A stretch of DNA of 64,000 nucleotides from Orientallactaga sibirica (Eukaryota > Chordata > Mammalia > Rodentia > Dipodidae), in assembly GCA_036365145.1 (NCBI GenBank), contig JAEOAD010000004.1, positions 54,310,001-54,374,000 on the forward strand, written 5' to 3'. Positions 12,161-23,885 of the stretch are shown here, piece after piece; within the stretch, counting starts at the first letter, position 1, and the number at the start of each line of letters is the position of its first letter. A model generated the notes under the pieces. That model had not been told where the DNA came from. It saw nothing but the letters and a program-made list of their open reading frames with translations, and did no database searches. Made by a program: the position numbers and the translations under genes.

Positions 12161-14030
12161 CACATAACTACATAAGACTAGAAATGAGAAAATATTAGTT
12201 CAATAGGGATTGGAGCAGGTAAACTGAAATGGTCTGACAAAGCTTCAAGTTTTTGAGACTGTCATAAAACTTTGGTCTCTGACTTGTTATCTTTATTTTT
12301 ACCTAAACACAATAATATATTTTATCCTATATTTGCAATTTAATGATTCTAACTATTATACACCTGTTATAAAATTGGGACCATCTTATTCTACAAATAA
12401 TATTTTACATTTTTAAAGATTAGGAAGAAAATCCAAAGGATTATAATAGAAAACTTACTGCACAAACACTAATACAAATACAGAGTAAAATACTATGCAT
12501 CCCTTACAAAGAATGAGGCAGGTCTTTGAGAGCTATCTGTATACATCCCTAAGATAATTTATCATTGGAGTGGCATGACATATGGAAGGATTTGAATAAT
12601 AAGCTATAGTTTCTGAGAGGAAACTACACTTTTTCTGTAAAGTACTATTGTTTTCTCTATATACAGGAATTAATTTCCTGGAAAAGGGGAAGACTAAATG
12701 CTCACTGTTCTTTATCTACTAAACTCACAACCCAATCATTTACCTTCATGGTTTATACATTCCTGGAAAAAAAAAAAAACTGTATCACTTGTATTATTAG
12801 TGCACAAATTATCACACATTTGGAAGTTTTTGTCTCAACTTGCAATTTTAACAGGTAGAAGGAGAAGAGACAGAGACATGGATCTTGAGAAAATGGAGGG
12901 AACACAAAAGAGCATATGAAAGATATCCAAGAACTTACATGTGTGGGAAAAGGTTATGTAAATCAAGGTCAATTAAGGCTTAGGAGAGAAAGATAGCAGT
13001 GAGACAGATGTAACTAAATTTCTCTGAGAAGGATGGAAAGACCCTAGGGTATGTGTTGACTCTTAAATTTTCCTGACAGCAGGTGGCATCATCAACCCAA
13101 GACAGTTTGGATGTTTAGAAGTGGGTTAATGGAGGCAGGGTCGAAATGAAAAAGGATTTTGGATTAAGAAGTGGTAGCCAGTATGTAAGAAACACACAGA
13201 AGTTACTGTGGCAACAAGTACACAAACAGCATTTTTCTTACATCGATAATTTCTCAAAAATAAAATTAATTGTCTGTGCTGACTCTAATGCTCTGACAAA
13301 TTATCTACCTCTCAAATTTCCTATTCAAAAATTATCATGAAGCTGCTACCACGAGCCTATTATAGTTCAATCTTTTTAGCAAACCATAGTAAATAAAAGA
13401 AATGCATATGTTTTATTTGGACAAATGAAGATTTTTTTTCTTTATCAGGTGATTAAGATAATTTTTATCACATTGCAATATGGGTTCAATGAAAAGCCAT
13501 TTGTAGATATTCCTCCCATCCCTACTAAGAAACCAATAAGATCCCAAAGAGGTACAATTCTATTTGACTTATGGTTGTTTAGATCAGTTTTAATATTAAA
13601 GCCTTATTTTGTAAGATGGAAAGCTCTCTTTTTTATCTCCCTATTCACAATAAGAACACAATTATATTTACTACACTATCATTTTGAGAAGAGGTGAGAG
13701 GCAGCATTGGCAGGCTAAAGGAGGACACAGTGGTCCCAGCTCTCTTCTGTAGCTGATGAGAAATCCAGACTGCATTTCATCTAAGATATTATGACTTAAA
13801 ATTTGCAAATTAGAAAATCAATGCTGTAGTATTTAAAGAGACAAAGCAGAAAGGGGAAATAGGGAAGAAGTTAGTCTTCTGGGAGAGAAAAATTACCAGT
13901 CCATGATTGAAATAGGTTATGGACATGAAGTTCTGGGAGTATGTGAGTTTGCCTGGGGAGTAATTTACTGTGAGGAGAGAAGTGGAGTAAAAACAGAAAC
14001 CTGGAGATAGCCCTAAGTTCATAGGTATAT
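12161..14030. other. Unassigned AT-rich sequence
   Basis: No gene is recognised. The frames at 12698-12919, 13146-13340 and 13425-13697 (+) have no domain, and the first spans an A-run (12767-12779). An ancient interspersed repeat may begin near 14030 (ggtttattgaacatctgctg), but I cannot name it. Confidence 0.45.
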
Positions 14031-14430
14031 GGTATAAAGGTTTATTGAACATCTGCTGAGGTCCTGACACAGTTCCTTGCACATACTAGAAAAACAGTGG
14101 TGAAAGGATGGTCCTAGGCTACAATCTTATGAAGAGAGACTTTTTAAAAGATAGCAATAACAACATCAACAAAAAAACACAGAATGGTCTGTTAGTGGCA
14201 GTGTTGCTTAGAGAGTTGAAATAGATTAATATGAGAGGCAGGAGATGCAAGGCTAATTGGATTCAGTGATCTCCAAAGCTTCTTGGGTGATGATGTCTGA
14301 AATTGACATGTCAAGAAATAACATGCCAAAAAGAAAATGAAAACAAAGCCCACTGAGAAAAAGGATATGTAGGGGTGAACAGAAACAAAGTTAATAAGAA
14401 AAGTAGGAAGACAGAAAGGAAAAGGTATAT

Positions 14431-14790
14431 GGCTGGGGAGGTGGCTCCAACTCCATGGGTAAGTGTATTTGCCATAAAGTCTGAGGATGTGAAAGGGCCT
14501 GAGACAGCCTGAGCTGGATCCCTGGAACCCACATTAGAACTTGCCATTTGTCACACACTGGTAACACTAGTACTGTGAGGAATGGAGACAAGAGTATAGA
14601 TGGGCTCACTGTTCAGCCAGCCCTAGGTTTCATTGAGAAACTGTCTCAGGGAGGCAGCATGGATAAATGATAGAGGAGTTTATTTGGTGTTTTCTTCTGA
14701 TTTCCATACACATGCACATGGTGCTCCCCATATATACATACATGTGCATTCACTATGCATACATATCAGATGCACACATAGTAAGTTTAG
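14431..14790 (+). mobile_element. Composite rodent SINE (ID/B4-like), sense, diverged
   Basis: The head ggctggggaggtggctccaa and the ctggatccctggaaccca block (B-box region) are followed by a B1-like middle. The tail carries acacatgcacatgg and other CA-rich words to about 14780, the usual end of this composite family. Frames on both strands inside it are chance. Confidence 0.65.
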
Positions 14791-14872
14791 CTGTGCACAT
14801 GTGTGTTCAATATAGTTTAGTCATAGAAATCAAGTAGAAAAAGTGTATATACTATTATTTACTTATATTAAT

Positions 14873-15070
14873 AGGGCTTGAGTGATGGCTCAATGGTTAA
14901 GGCACTTGCCTGCAAAGCAGAAAGATCAGTTTGATTTCTCAGTATCCACAGATGTCAGATGTTCAAGGTGGAGCATGCTTCTGGAGTTCATTTGCAGTAG
15001 CTAAAGGCCCTGGCAATACCCTTTCTCTCACTTTCTCTCTCTCTCTCAGATAAATAAATAAGTAAAAAAA
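14873..15070 (+). mobile_element. tRNA-derived SINE, sense
   Basis: The head agggcttgagtgatggctca, the A-box-like gatggctcaatggttaagg, the body block ctggagttcatttgcagtag, a CT tract at about 15023-15049, and the tail taaataaataagtaaaa. A 9-bp direct repeat, tatattaat, lies at 14864-14872 and 15071-15079. Confidence 0.93.
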
Positions 15071-15539
15071 TATATTAATTGATGGTTTGAATGAGAAGAG
15101 GTAATTGACATTATCACCTACAATATATTTGTTGCTATATTTTATAAAATTGTATATAATTGCTCATTTCGATCTTCATGTTAATAATAAAATTGCTGCT
15201 CTCATTTTTACACAGAAAGACATCTAGAATCAGACATGTTCAATATACTGACCAAGGTCAATGAATGAATTGATTATATGGACCCGTTTCTGTCAAATTA
15301 CAGAATTCTTGGTGACTATCACATGAGTGTTCAAAAGATATTTGGTGTAGAGAATAAGAAAGAACATAAGACAAACATTTAATGTACACAATATTTTAGG
15401 AAATTTGACCCTGAGAGAAAAGTAATGATCTATGTAATTTTCTGGCTTATATGTGCAAAACTGTGCTAAATGGATAAAGATTAAAGTTCAGAGGGCCATG
15501 AAGAACAAGTAAATTATCTAATTTTTAGTTCATCCTATA

Positions 15540-15755
15540 TTAGGGGTCAGCACAATGCAGCTTGCAGAAATCCAAGTTGATCCCTCTTTTTCCAGTTAAG
15601 TTTTATAGGAACACAGCTACACTCACCTATACACATTTAGAGTATGGATGGTTGTACATTATACTGAGGGACAAATGGTAATGAGACTATGTGGTTCACA
15701 CAACCTAAAATATTTTCTATCTGTTCCTTTGCCCAGAGGAAAGTTTTACTTTGGC
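15540..15755 (+). mobile_element. hAT-type non-autonomous DNA transposon relic
   Basis: The left end taggggtcagcacaatgcag and the inner blocks gttttataggaacacagcta, ctacactcacctatacacat and aacctaaaatattttctatc match an ancient mammalian MER element of the hAT group. I cannot fix its exact name. The right terminal repeat (agaggaaagttttactttgg) is decayed. No transposase is present. Confidence 0.6.
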
Positions 15756-16084
15756 CTTATAGAAAAAATAAGATTACTACCCATCATTAACAAAACCAAA
15801 CCCAATCACATGAGCCTGTAAGATGAAATATGTGTAAAACAAGATGATTAATCATTTATTTGGGGTAAACTTATAGGGAGTGTGGTATAATTCCAGAAGA
15901 GGAGCATCAAAGTGTCAGGAAAGGATAATATGACACTCAGAACTGGTAGAATAAGGGTAATACAGCAGAAGCTTCCATAAGCTCCTGCAGAGAGTGTAAG
16001 TGATAAACTACAGAACTGGGGAAGTCAGGACTGGAAAGTGGTAGAGTGGAAGGTGGAGAATGTTAGGTTAGAACATTAACTGTG

Positions 16085-16325
16085 CCATAGTAGAAAGAAT
16101 GTAGACTTCAGATCCTAGCCACTTGAATTTGAGTCCTTGCAGGTCCCAATTGTTCATTTGTGGCACAAGGGAATAACAATTCATAGCCCTTGTCTCCTTA
16201 TATATAAAATAGAGTAATTATATCTGTCCTCATATCTTATAATGAAGTCAAAATAAGATGTCATGCATTTAGCACTGTATATGTGATATGGTAGGTAATT
16301 GTAGCAACTATTAACTGCTTTTGCT
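16085..16325 (+). mobile_element. MIR SINE, sense
   Basis: A near full-length MIR in sense. It has a tRNA-like head (catagtagaaagaatgtaga with a ttgaatttgagtcc block), a core with ataaaatagagtaattatat, then a 3' part with gcatttagcactgtatatg. Divergence is typical of this ancient family. Confidence 0.72.
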
Positions 16326-17540
16326 ATTGGCTATAAAATCGTCATATTTAAAAATGATTTAATATGTAAAGTAAGCTGTTATGTCAAGTATTATGTTATA
16401 TAACAAGTACATTTCATTTCCATTTGTGTGTAAAATGGACCTTTAGCTTTGCTTGGTCCTACCCTTTTATCAGTCACTTTCTTAGAATTTTAAAATAGAC
16501 AGCCATACATTTGCCCAAAAAGGAAATGTTATAACATAACATCAATTTCCTGGAGATAGAAGAATAAACTAAAATAACTTATTAGTATTATAGAAATATT
16601 ATTACAATTAGGATAACTTTAATGGAATTATAGAATAGAATCAGATTACACTCTTCTGGAAATTAGTATTACAGTTTCACATTTATTTTTATTTTCAATA
16701 AATGTTTCAACCCCACTATGTATCTTTTTAGCATAATCCCAGGGTACCATTAGATTGATATAGTCATCTCACTAGTCACTAAAGAATTCCTCATAAAAGC
16801 TTTTTTCCTTTCATTGCTATTCTAATCCTCACTGATTATTCTAAATAAAATGTTATACACAAACAAAAAAAAACTCTAAAATGAAATTTAAATAGTCATG
16901 TTAACATTGTAAAAATAAGATTTTTAAATATGTTCCTGTTTTATTTTGTTTTTTATAGGTATATAATATGCTTTGATGATAATCCCCTTCCAATATCTTC
17001 TCTTGATACACTCCCTGTCCACTCCCATTGAATCATGACAAAGAACAGATTTTATACCTACTCAAATAGCAATAATGCATGATTTAAACACTTGTTATGT
17101 TTTTAATGTATCTGTATGTGTCATTAATCCAGCTAATAGCCTTGGTTGTTAATTTTTCATGAAATCTAAAAATGTATACTTCCTACCTTTGACAACTAAC
17201 TGATAATTAGTTACAGAGATCCATTAACTGGATTGCTTACATTACTAGAAATTTGCAGTTTGTAAATTTGGCTAAGATGCAAACAAATTCATGTTGTAAT
17301 ATTTCTCAATAAAAGGAACCTTTAATTTTCTGCTTTAGAAAGTTCAAAAGACCAATACTGTTGTGACCTGGCAAAGACTTTCACAAGAAAATCTCAAACG
17401 TAAAAAGTACACATTGCTCATAGCATCTTTTAATTTAATTCTTCCACTTAAGCATGTTTAAGTGAAGTAACTAGATGGGCTGCAAACAGACAGTGGTAGT
17501 ATACTTATAGAAGTTACAGTAGACTTAAAACCAAATCTAA
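16326..17540. other. Unassigned AT-rich sequence
   Basis: No gene or clear repeat is visible. It contains an A-run at 16865-16873 and several palindromic AT-rich words. The left boundary of the L1 fragment near 17541 is approximate. Confidence 0.45.
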
Positions 17541-18700
17541 TCAGAAAAGACAAAAAGGAGCATTTCATTTTAATAAAGGGAATGATTTGTTAAGAAGATA
17601 TTATAGTTATAAACATTTATTTACTAATTGTTGGTGTTCCTAACTTCATAAAGCAAACATTAAAAGACAGAAAAGAACACATGGAACCAAACACAACGGT
17701 AGGAGTCTTTGATATCCATCTCTCATACTTAGATAGGTCATCAAGACAGAAAATCACCAAAGAAAATTCAAACTTCCAAAACTGATCACTTAATAGGACA
17801 CAAAACAAATGATAACAAATAAAAAAAAATCCTTGGAGTAATCCCTTGTACCCTGTCAGATCATAGCAAAATAAAAGTAGAATTTAACATAAAGAGCACA
17901 TCTAGAAGCTATAAAATTTTTTGGAGACTGAACACTTTTGAATGAAGTAATTAAGAAATTCAAGGAAGAAATTTTTAAAAATCTTAGACATAAAAAAATG
18001 ATGAAACCCACCAGACCCTCTGAACTATACCCCATGCAGTTCACAGAGGAAAGTTTATAGCTAGGAATTCTGATATCAAGAAATTAGAGATACCTCAAAT
18101 AAATCACCTAATGATACACACTAGAAAAACAAGTCCATCATAATCCAAATAGAAAGCAATGAAATGAAAAATTAGGGCAGAATTTAATGAAATAGACATT
18201 AAAATATCAATATGCAGAATAAAACAGAGGTGGTTCTTTAAGAAAATAAAAAGACTGATAAATCCTTGGAAAGAAAAAAATAGAGACAAGACTCAAATGA
18301 ACAAAATTAGAGATTGAGAGTTGTTAAAACAGACCTCAATGAAATCCAATTATCATTAGAAAATACTTTGAAAACTTATCTTCCAAAAAGCTGTAAAACT
18401 ATAAGAATTCGAGGAATTTCTAATCATATTTAACCTCCCAATATTAAAAGTGGATGACGTCAATAAATTAAACAGATCCACTGCAAGCAATGAGATGGAA
18501 GCTCTAATTAAAATTCTCCCCACAAAGAACAGCCCTGGACCAGATGGATTCACTGCAGAATACTAACCAGACAACCTAACACTAACTCTTCTCAAGGTGT
18601 TCCTCAATAAAGAACAGTAAAGAACGCTTCTAATTCCAAATTCATTTGACAAAACCAGTATTACCCTGATAAAGACACAACTGAAAAAGAAAACTTTAGG
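17541..18700 (+). mobile_element. Old L1 (L1M-type) ORF2 fragment, sense
   Basis: The sense strand follows L1 ORF2 from the end of the endonuclease domain into the start of the reverse-transcriptase (RT) domain. Successive blocks are: cataaagcaaacatt, aggtcatcaagacagaaaat, cagatcatagcaaaataaaa, tttttggagactgaacac, agaggtggttctttaagaaa, then the pre-RT signature at about 18534-18565 (agccctggaccagatggatt, encoding the SPGPDGF-like motif). It is riddled with stops and indels, and minus-strand frames are shadows. It ends just before the FRPISL-like motif, where the LTR at 18734 begins shortly after. Confidence 0.85.
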
Positions 18701-18733
18701 CCCTGGGTTTATTTTAATATAAACAAATCAGTG

Positions 18734-19105
18734 TGTAGTAGACAGCTTCACATCGCTGAGATGAACTTCCAATTCCATGCACAGTTATGGAGGAAGGGAT
18801 ACTTATTTATTTATTGAAGCTTACAGATCCAGGGGAAGTTCCATAATGGTAGAAGAAGCTGGCCTGCTTTCACAGGTCCATGCAGAGAGAGAGAAAAGAA
18901 CCAAATCCCAAAAGCCACACCACATACAAGCATACTTATGAATTCTATGCGGAACTCAGGCACTTTGCATATCTTTAGACTGGAATTTCAAACCCACTAC
19001 CACACTTTCGAGCTGAACCCTAAGATTTGCCCCTGATTTGGCTGGATATCCAAGAAATTTTAATAAACTGAGTCTATTGGGGGGGTAACTATACAAACTA
19101 CCACA
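18734..19105 (-). mobile_element. MaLR/ERVL-like solo LTR, antisense
   Basis: Read on the minus strand it starts tgtggtagtttg and ends with the complement of tgtagtagacagcttc, so it has TG...CA ends. A polyadenylation-type region lies around atttattgaagctt on the + strand (18805-18823). It is the same family as the LTR at 56508-56886, sharing the gaagcttacagatccagggg and gttccataatggtagaagaa words. No internal retroviral genes flank it, so it is a solo LTR. A 5-bp TSD is not clear (cagtg versus cagca). Confidence 0.82.
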
Positions 19106-19724
19106 CAGCATTATCCCAATCTTTCTATTTGTATGTAAAGCTTTCTTGAAAATCTTATTTTAACATGTCATGTTTTTCTTTACATGGCAGTAATTTACTT
19201 TATCTCGAATTTTGATGTTTTCCTACACAGTTAAAATGGGTTTCTTTTGTTCTCATACAGTCATGACATGTATGTACTACACAATTCATACAGAGGGGTA
19301 CTCTAGTGTTTCCTTAAACATGAATTATTTGACTGTACATGCATATTTCTTACTTTAGTTCATACTGACTTATATTAAGAAGTTGGAAGCATGTTTAAAC
19401 CTTCAACTAAATTCTTTATATTACATTTTTCTTATTATGCATAATTGCTGGTATTTAATAATATGTTTATCAAAGACATATCAGAGTATCTTCATATAAG
19501 CCAAGTTAGTCTTTAAAACAGTACCATTAACCTGTCTTATAAATATGTTAAAAATTGCTTCAGTTTAATATTATATTAAGTATTGTAAAGCAGTCAGTAT
19601 AAATTCATTTTTTCCTAACATTCTACCTTTTTCAAAAACTAGGTGAGACCACTCAGTATGATAATCCTTATGACATCCTCTCATGAATTTAATCAAAGTC
19701 ACATTTTAACCATAATTTATTAAA
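19106..19724. other. Unassigned AT-rich sequence
   Basis: No gene or named repeat is recognised in these 600 bases. Confidence 0.5.
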
Positions 19725-19860
19725 AAATAATATTGTATTTAATTATGTGTGTATGCATGTATGCATGGGTATTCCAGGGGCTTTTGCCTCTGCAAACAAA
19801 CATCAGAGTCTTATGTCACATTTTGCATCTGCCTTATGGCTGAGCTCTCTTCCCAGCCCC
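19725..19860 (-). mobile_element. tRNA-derived SINE, antisense, truncated and diverged
   Basis: The remaining blocks are an A/T tail, ttccaggggcttttgcctct, gcaaacaaacatcagagtct, cacattttgcatctgcctta and a head remnant tctcttcccagcccc. The middle of the tRNA-like head is deleted. Confidence 0.78.
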
Positions 19861-19871
19861 TCTTAGCTCTT

Positions 19872-20045
19872 TCAATGGGTCTTAAGTAATTTGGCTCATT
19901 TATCTTTGTCCATTTTCTCATTTTATGAGAATGATGCAAACATCACAAAGTTGTTATAAGAATAAAATAATACTGTTACACCATAAAAGATACTTAGCTT
20001 ATACTTAACTTTATAAATAATACTCAACATATATTTGTCTCCTCA
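19872..20045 (+). mobile_element. MIR SINE 3' half, sense
   Basis: The core-like tccattttctcattttatga, the aagttgttataagaataaaa block and the tacttagcttatacttaact block reproduce the order of the MIR 3' half. It is old and diverged. Confidence 0.6.
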
Positions 20046-21224
20046 AATTCTACCTTTTTCTGGCAACATGACTGTCACAGAAAGAGAGGAGAGCACTTGA
20101 GGTAGATTTGAAGTGAAAGGCAGAATTATCCCAATGGTTTTGCTTCCAGGCACCCCTTATAGAAGTATCTCTTCATGATTTAAAAATCTGAATGAGGATT
20201 ACAATGTCCTAGGCCCTATACTGTCTCTTTTAAAGGCTTCAGCATATCAAGTTCTGTCCTTTACTTTCCAGCCTTTGTCCATCTTTTTTGCTATCTTTTT
20301 TTCACTTATTTCTTTAAACTTTGTTTTTTCTTTCTTCTTATTCCTTTTCTCTCTTAACTAGTACTAGTTCTTCAACTAAAAGGCAGTCTTTACATGAGTA
20401 ACTGACTTGGTCTTCAAATATTTTAATTATACTTCTCAGAGAGAGCTTGTTTTGGGCCAGATCACCTGTGTTAGCAAATGAATTGGCTCCCTGATTGTGA
20501 AAAGGAACCCAGGGAGACTGTGTAAATGCAGATGGCTATCATAACCTGGCCTTCCAGAGGCCCTAGCAACAGTCTTTTCTAGGAGAGGTTATATTCCTAG
20601 ACCAGAATATGGCCTCATGAAATACCAGCTGAATAAATGAGACAATACAAACTCTGTGGCTTGTTTTAGTAAATATATGGCTTATTAAACTTTCATAGCT
20701 GTGCTGATAACTGACAGCCAGTACATACAGAGTGGTTATTATGAGCCAAATGTTATTCAGTGCTCATTGCATTAGCCAAATTGTATACTGAGGCACCTTG
20801 GCTCCAGTATCCACATTCACCTTGCACGATAAAGAAGACATGAAAGCAGAACTCTATTAGCACAGGACTCTTGATATCTGACATTCTGGAATAATTGTTA
20901 AGAAAATAGGATAGAGATATGGCTAGTAGATTCATAGTCACCAAAGAAGATCAAAAAGTTTCCTGATATACAGTGCTAGTGTTAGCCAAAGGAGGATACA
21001 TACTTTGTTCCTAACATCTATTTCCTTTTCTCCCTTTTCTTAAAATCTGATTATAGTCCTAATGGACTTTCCATTTTTCTATTCTGTATACATTATTTCT
21101 TTGAGGATTAACTTCATCCATATTTATTAGATTATTAAATATAATGTGTATGCTTATTATATAAACCACTTTATTAAATTTCTATTCAGCTCTATACTCC
21201 TAAACCACAAATTACTCACAGTTC
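20046..21224. other. Unassigned sequence
   Basis: No gene is recognised. A 63-codon minus-strand frame at 20753-20944 has no domain. Pyrimidine-rich text lies at 20280-20360. Confidence 0.45.
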
Positions 21225-21460
21225 CTCAAAACATAATGTCAGTGTAAGGTTTGGGAGAGACCAGACCAAGAGAGAGGAAGTGGAAAGAATAAACTGAGTG
21301 TAACAGTCATGTTTGGGCTATAATACCCCAAGACCTGCCCTCAGCAATGATACACATCCTTTTGCAAGACTCTACCTCCCAAAGACCCCACCAGCTGGGA
21401 ATTAAATGTGAAGCTTAATCACAAACACATGAGGGGACATTTTACATTCAAACAACCACA
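21225..21460 (-). mobile_element. MaLR-like LTR, antisense, diverged
   Basis: On the minus strand it begins tgtggttgtttgaatgtaaa and proceeds through a block like gtcccctcatgtg, then cagctggtggggtctttggg. This is the block order of rodent MaLR LTRs. The distal (left) end fades out near 21225. It sits immediately before a SINE insertion. Confidence 0.7.
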
Positions 21461-21474
21461 GCTAAAGATGATGA

Positions 21475-21719
21475 TTTTTTATTTTATTTTATTTTATTTT
21501 ATTTTTTTTTTTGGAGAGAGTCAGAGAGAGAGAGAGAGAGATAAAGAATGGGTATGCCAGCAGCCTCTCAGCCGGTGTGAACGAACTCCAAATGTGTCCA
21601 ACTTCTTGTGGGCAAGTGCAGCATTGTGCTCTTATGTCACTTTGCTTCTGGCTAACCATGAGACCTGGACAATGGAATAGGCGTTCTTATGCTTATCAGG
21701 CAGGTGCCTTAATTGCTAG
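21475..21719 (-). mobile_element. tRNA-derived SINE, antisense, variant subfamily, head-truncated
   Basis: The left tail is (ATTTT)n, followed by a GA-rich tract (21512-21541). The body then differs from the main family: it carries gaacgaactccaaatgtgtc and gggcaagtgcagcattgtgc where the main family has ctccagatgcatgcaccacc. The head stops at gccttaattgctag, so the tRNA 5' end (gccatctctccagcc) is lost. It shares this body with 22027-22279. Confidence 0.85.
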
Positions 21720-21734
21720 ATGCTGAACATTTTT

Positions 21735-22012
21735 AATGGGTCTATTTGTCATATGTACTACCTCTTTTGAGAACTCTATGCTCATTTCTTTAGCCTATTG
21801 GTCTGTGTTGTTCTGTTGTCTTTTTCTGTTTATATATTTTTTGAATATTGATCCTTTGTCAGGATATAGCTAACATTCCCATAGACTGTATTTGACCTTG
21901 AGTATTGAGTTTGCTATACAGAAGATTTTGTATGAGCCACTGGAAGTCTTTGCAGAAAGTCTTTGTTTATGCCTGTTTCTTAAAGTATATTTCTTATCTT
22001 TTCCCAACAGTT
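21735..22012 (-). mobile_element. L1 ORF2 3' region, antisense fragment (left part)
   Basis: The text carries the antisense pattern of the 3' part of L1 ORF2: a gggtctatttgtcatatg block, gaatattgatcctttgtcag, then gtttgctatacagaagattt. The fragment resumes after two SINE insertions at 22518. Confidence 0.8.
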
Positions 22013-22026
22013 TCAAGTTCCAATTA

Positions 22027-22040
22027 TTTTTTTAAAATAT

Positions 22041-22071
<31 letters not shown>

Positions 22072-22279
22072 TTTTTTGGAGAGAGACAGAGAGGCAGAGA
22101 GAGAGGAAGAGGAAGACAGACAGAGATGAGCGTGCCAACAGCTCTTGTGTTCAAGTGCGGCATTGCACCCTTGCGTCCCTGCATCTGGCTAAATCTGGAG
22201 ATTGGAACAGCTGAGATTGGAACCAGTGTTCTTAAACTTAGGAGGCAGGTGCCTTAACCACTAAGCCATCTCTCCAGCC
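22027..22279 (-). mobile_element. tRNA-derived SINE (variant subfamily), nested in the tail of another SINE
   Basis: It has the full tail (ATTT)n at about 22035-22075, a GA tract, a variant body (gttcaagtgcggcattgcac) and an intact head ending gccatctctccagcc. The matching flanks ccaatt plus a T/A-rich extension at 22020-22025 and 22280-22285 indicate insertion into the poly-T tail of the SINE at 22286-22505. A 74-codon frame reading into it from the left is chance. Confidence 0.92.
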
Positions 22280-22285
22280 CCAATT

Positions 22286-22505
22286 CTTTTTTAAAATATT
22301 GTATTTTTATTTATTTATTTGAGAGAGGGAAAGTGGCAGAGAGAGAGAGAGAGAGAGAGAGAGAATGGGCACGCCAGTGCTTCCAGTCATTGCAGATGAA
22401 CTCCAGATGCATGCACCACCTTGTGCATCTGGCTTATGTGGGTCCTGGGGAATCAAACTGGTTTTGCAGGCAAGCACCTTAACCGCTAAGCCATCTTTAC
22501 AGCCC
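22286..22505 (-). mobile_element. tRNA-derived SINE (main subfamily), inserted in an older L1
   Basis: A standard copy: a T-rich tail, a GA run at 22339-22364, gaatgggcacgccagtg, gatgaactccagatgcatgc, cttgtgcatctggcttatg, and the head to agccatctttacagccc. The outer TSD, tcaagttccaat, is present at 22013-22024 and 22506-22517. It therefore interrupted the L1 first and was later hit by the SINE at 22027-22279. Confidence 0.95.
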
Positions 22506-22517
22506 TCAAGTTCCAAT

Positions 22518-23620
22518 ATTTACATTGAAGTTTTTAATACATGTTATTTTTATACAGGGTGAGACTTAGGGATCCAATTTTATTCCTTTATATGTGTATA
22601 TTGTTTTCTCAAAACTACTTGCTGAACTGTCTTGTTACTAATGTATACTTTTTATATCTTTGTTAAACATCAGTTGGCTGTAGCTGTTGGCAGTTAATTC
22701 TGGGTCCTACATACTATTCCTTGGATTTGCATGCTTTTGTTTTTGCTACTATGATGCTATTTGGGTTACTATAGCCCTGTGTTGTAACTTGAAACCAGAA
22801 ATTAGGATATATTCAGGTTTAGCTCTGTGAAGCTTTTTGTGATTTTATAAGATGTTACTTTTTCAATTTCTGTGAATAATGCCACTGAAATTCTGATGAG
22901 AACAGCATTGAATCTGTAAATTGTTTTGGGTAATATAACCCTGTTCAATATATGAACTTAAAATTTTCATTTAGAGGACTTTCACTTCCTTGTTTTGGTA
23001 TATTTCTAGGTATTTTTATAGTTACTGTGAATGGAATTGTTTTCCTGATTTCTTTCTCTGCATATCTAGTATTGCTATTTACAAAGATTAGTGGATTTTG
23101 TAGGTTGATTTTGTATGTCATTTGTAAAAAAAATAAATAAATAAATAAACATGTAGCAGTTATAACAGTTCTTGATGCAGACTTTAGATTTTTTATGTAC
23201 ATATGCTGACATTATAGAGAAAGAGAGTTCATTTTCCTTTTGGCTTTCCAACTTATGTGCCTTTTCTTTTCTTTCCCCTGTTTTCTTGCTTTAGCTGGGA
23301 GAAGTCAAGGACTATTGAATAAAAGCATACAAAGTGAACATTATTGTATTTTTCCTAACTTTAAAGCAAATAGTTTCCGTTTGCCTCCATTTAATATTTG
23401 TTGGCTATAGGATTGTTCTGTGTGGTGTTTTCTGTGTTCAGGTTCCATTCCTAGGCTTTTGGGATTTTTATCATGAACGGAGGTTGAACATTGTCAAAGT
23501 TCTTTTCACATCTGTTGACATAATCATGTGGTTTCTGTCCTTGATCCTACTAATGTTCTGTATTATATTTATTGATTCATAAAATTGACACAACCTTGCA
23601 TCCCTGGAATGAAGCTGAAT
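22518..23620 (-). mobile_element. L1 ORF2 fragment, antisense (right part)
   Basis: It continues the L1 broken by the two SINEs. Antisense ORF2 landmarks include gggatccaattttattcctt, a cagttggctgtagctgttgg block, ttactatagccctgtgttgt, the cagcattgaatctgtaaatt block, and at 23585-23615 the accttgcatccctggaatga block from the RT region. Several internal gaps exist, such as the aaataaataaataaat run at 23129-23146. No intact frame remains. Confidence 0.82.
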
Positions 23621-23758
23621 TATTTTTGCATGTACATAATTGTGTGGTATACATGCATGTGTATATGCTTATTTTTGCAGTGTGGATGCACATGTGTACA
23701 GGTTGATGTCAGCATTCTTCAGCTACTTTCTACTTTTCCACTTTGTTATTTGATCCAA

Positions 23759-23764
<6 letters not shown>

Positions 23765-23793
<29 letters not shown>

Positions 23794-23885
23794 CCTGATC
23801 CTGGAGCTAACAAGTGAAGAACACTTCTAATTGAAGTTCAGCTCTTTGGAACAAACTCTGAACTCTCTCTTCTTTTGTTCTGTTT
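23765..23885 (-). mobile_element. Small poly(A)-tailed retrocopy of unknown source
   Basis: A run of about 33 T (23761-23793) is followed by about 92 bases that I do not recognise. The whole is flanked by the 11-bp perfect repeat tccaaagtttt at 23754-23764 and 23886-23896. That combination (poly-A on the minus strand plus TSD) is the signature of an L1-mobilised RNA. The cargo could be the 3' end of a 5'-truncated LINE or of an mRNA; the sequence alone does not say which. Confidence 0.75.

Noticed and set aside
13425..13697. 90-codon + frame with a Pro-rich middle
   Set aside because: No domain, no splice-site context I trust, and AT-driven codon content; likely chance.
18729..19110. 5-bp TSD for the LTR at 18734-19105
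   Set aside because: cagtg and cagca match at only three of five positions; not enough to claim.
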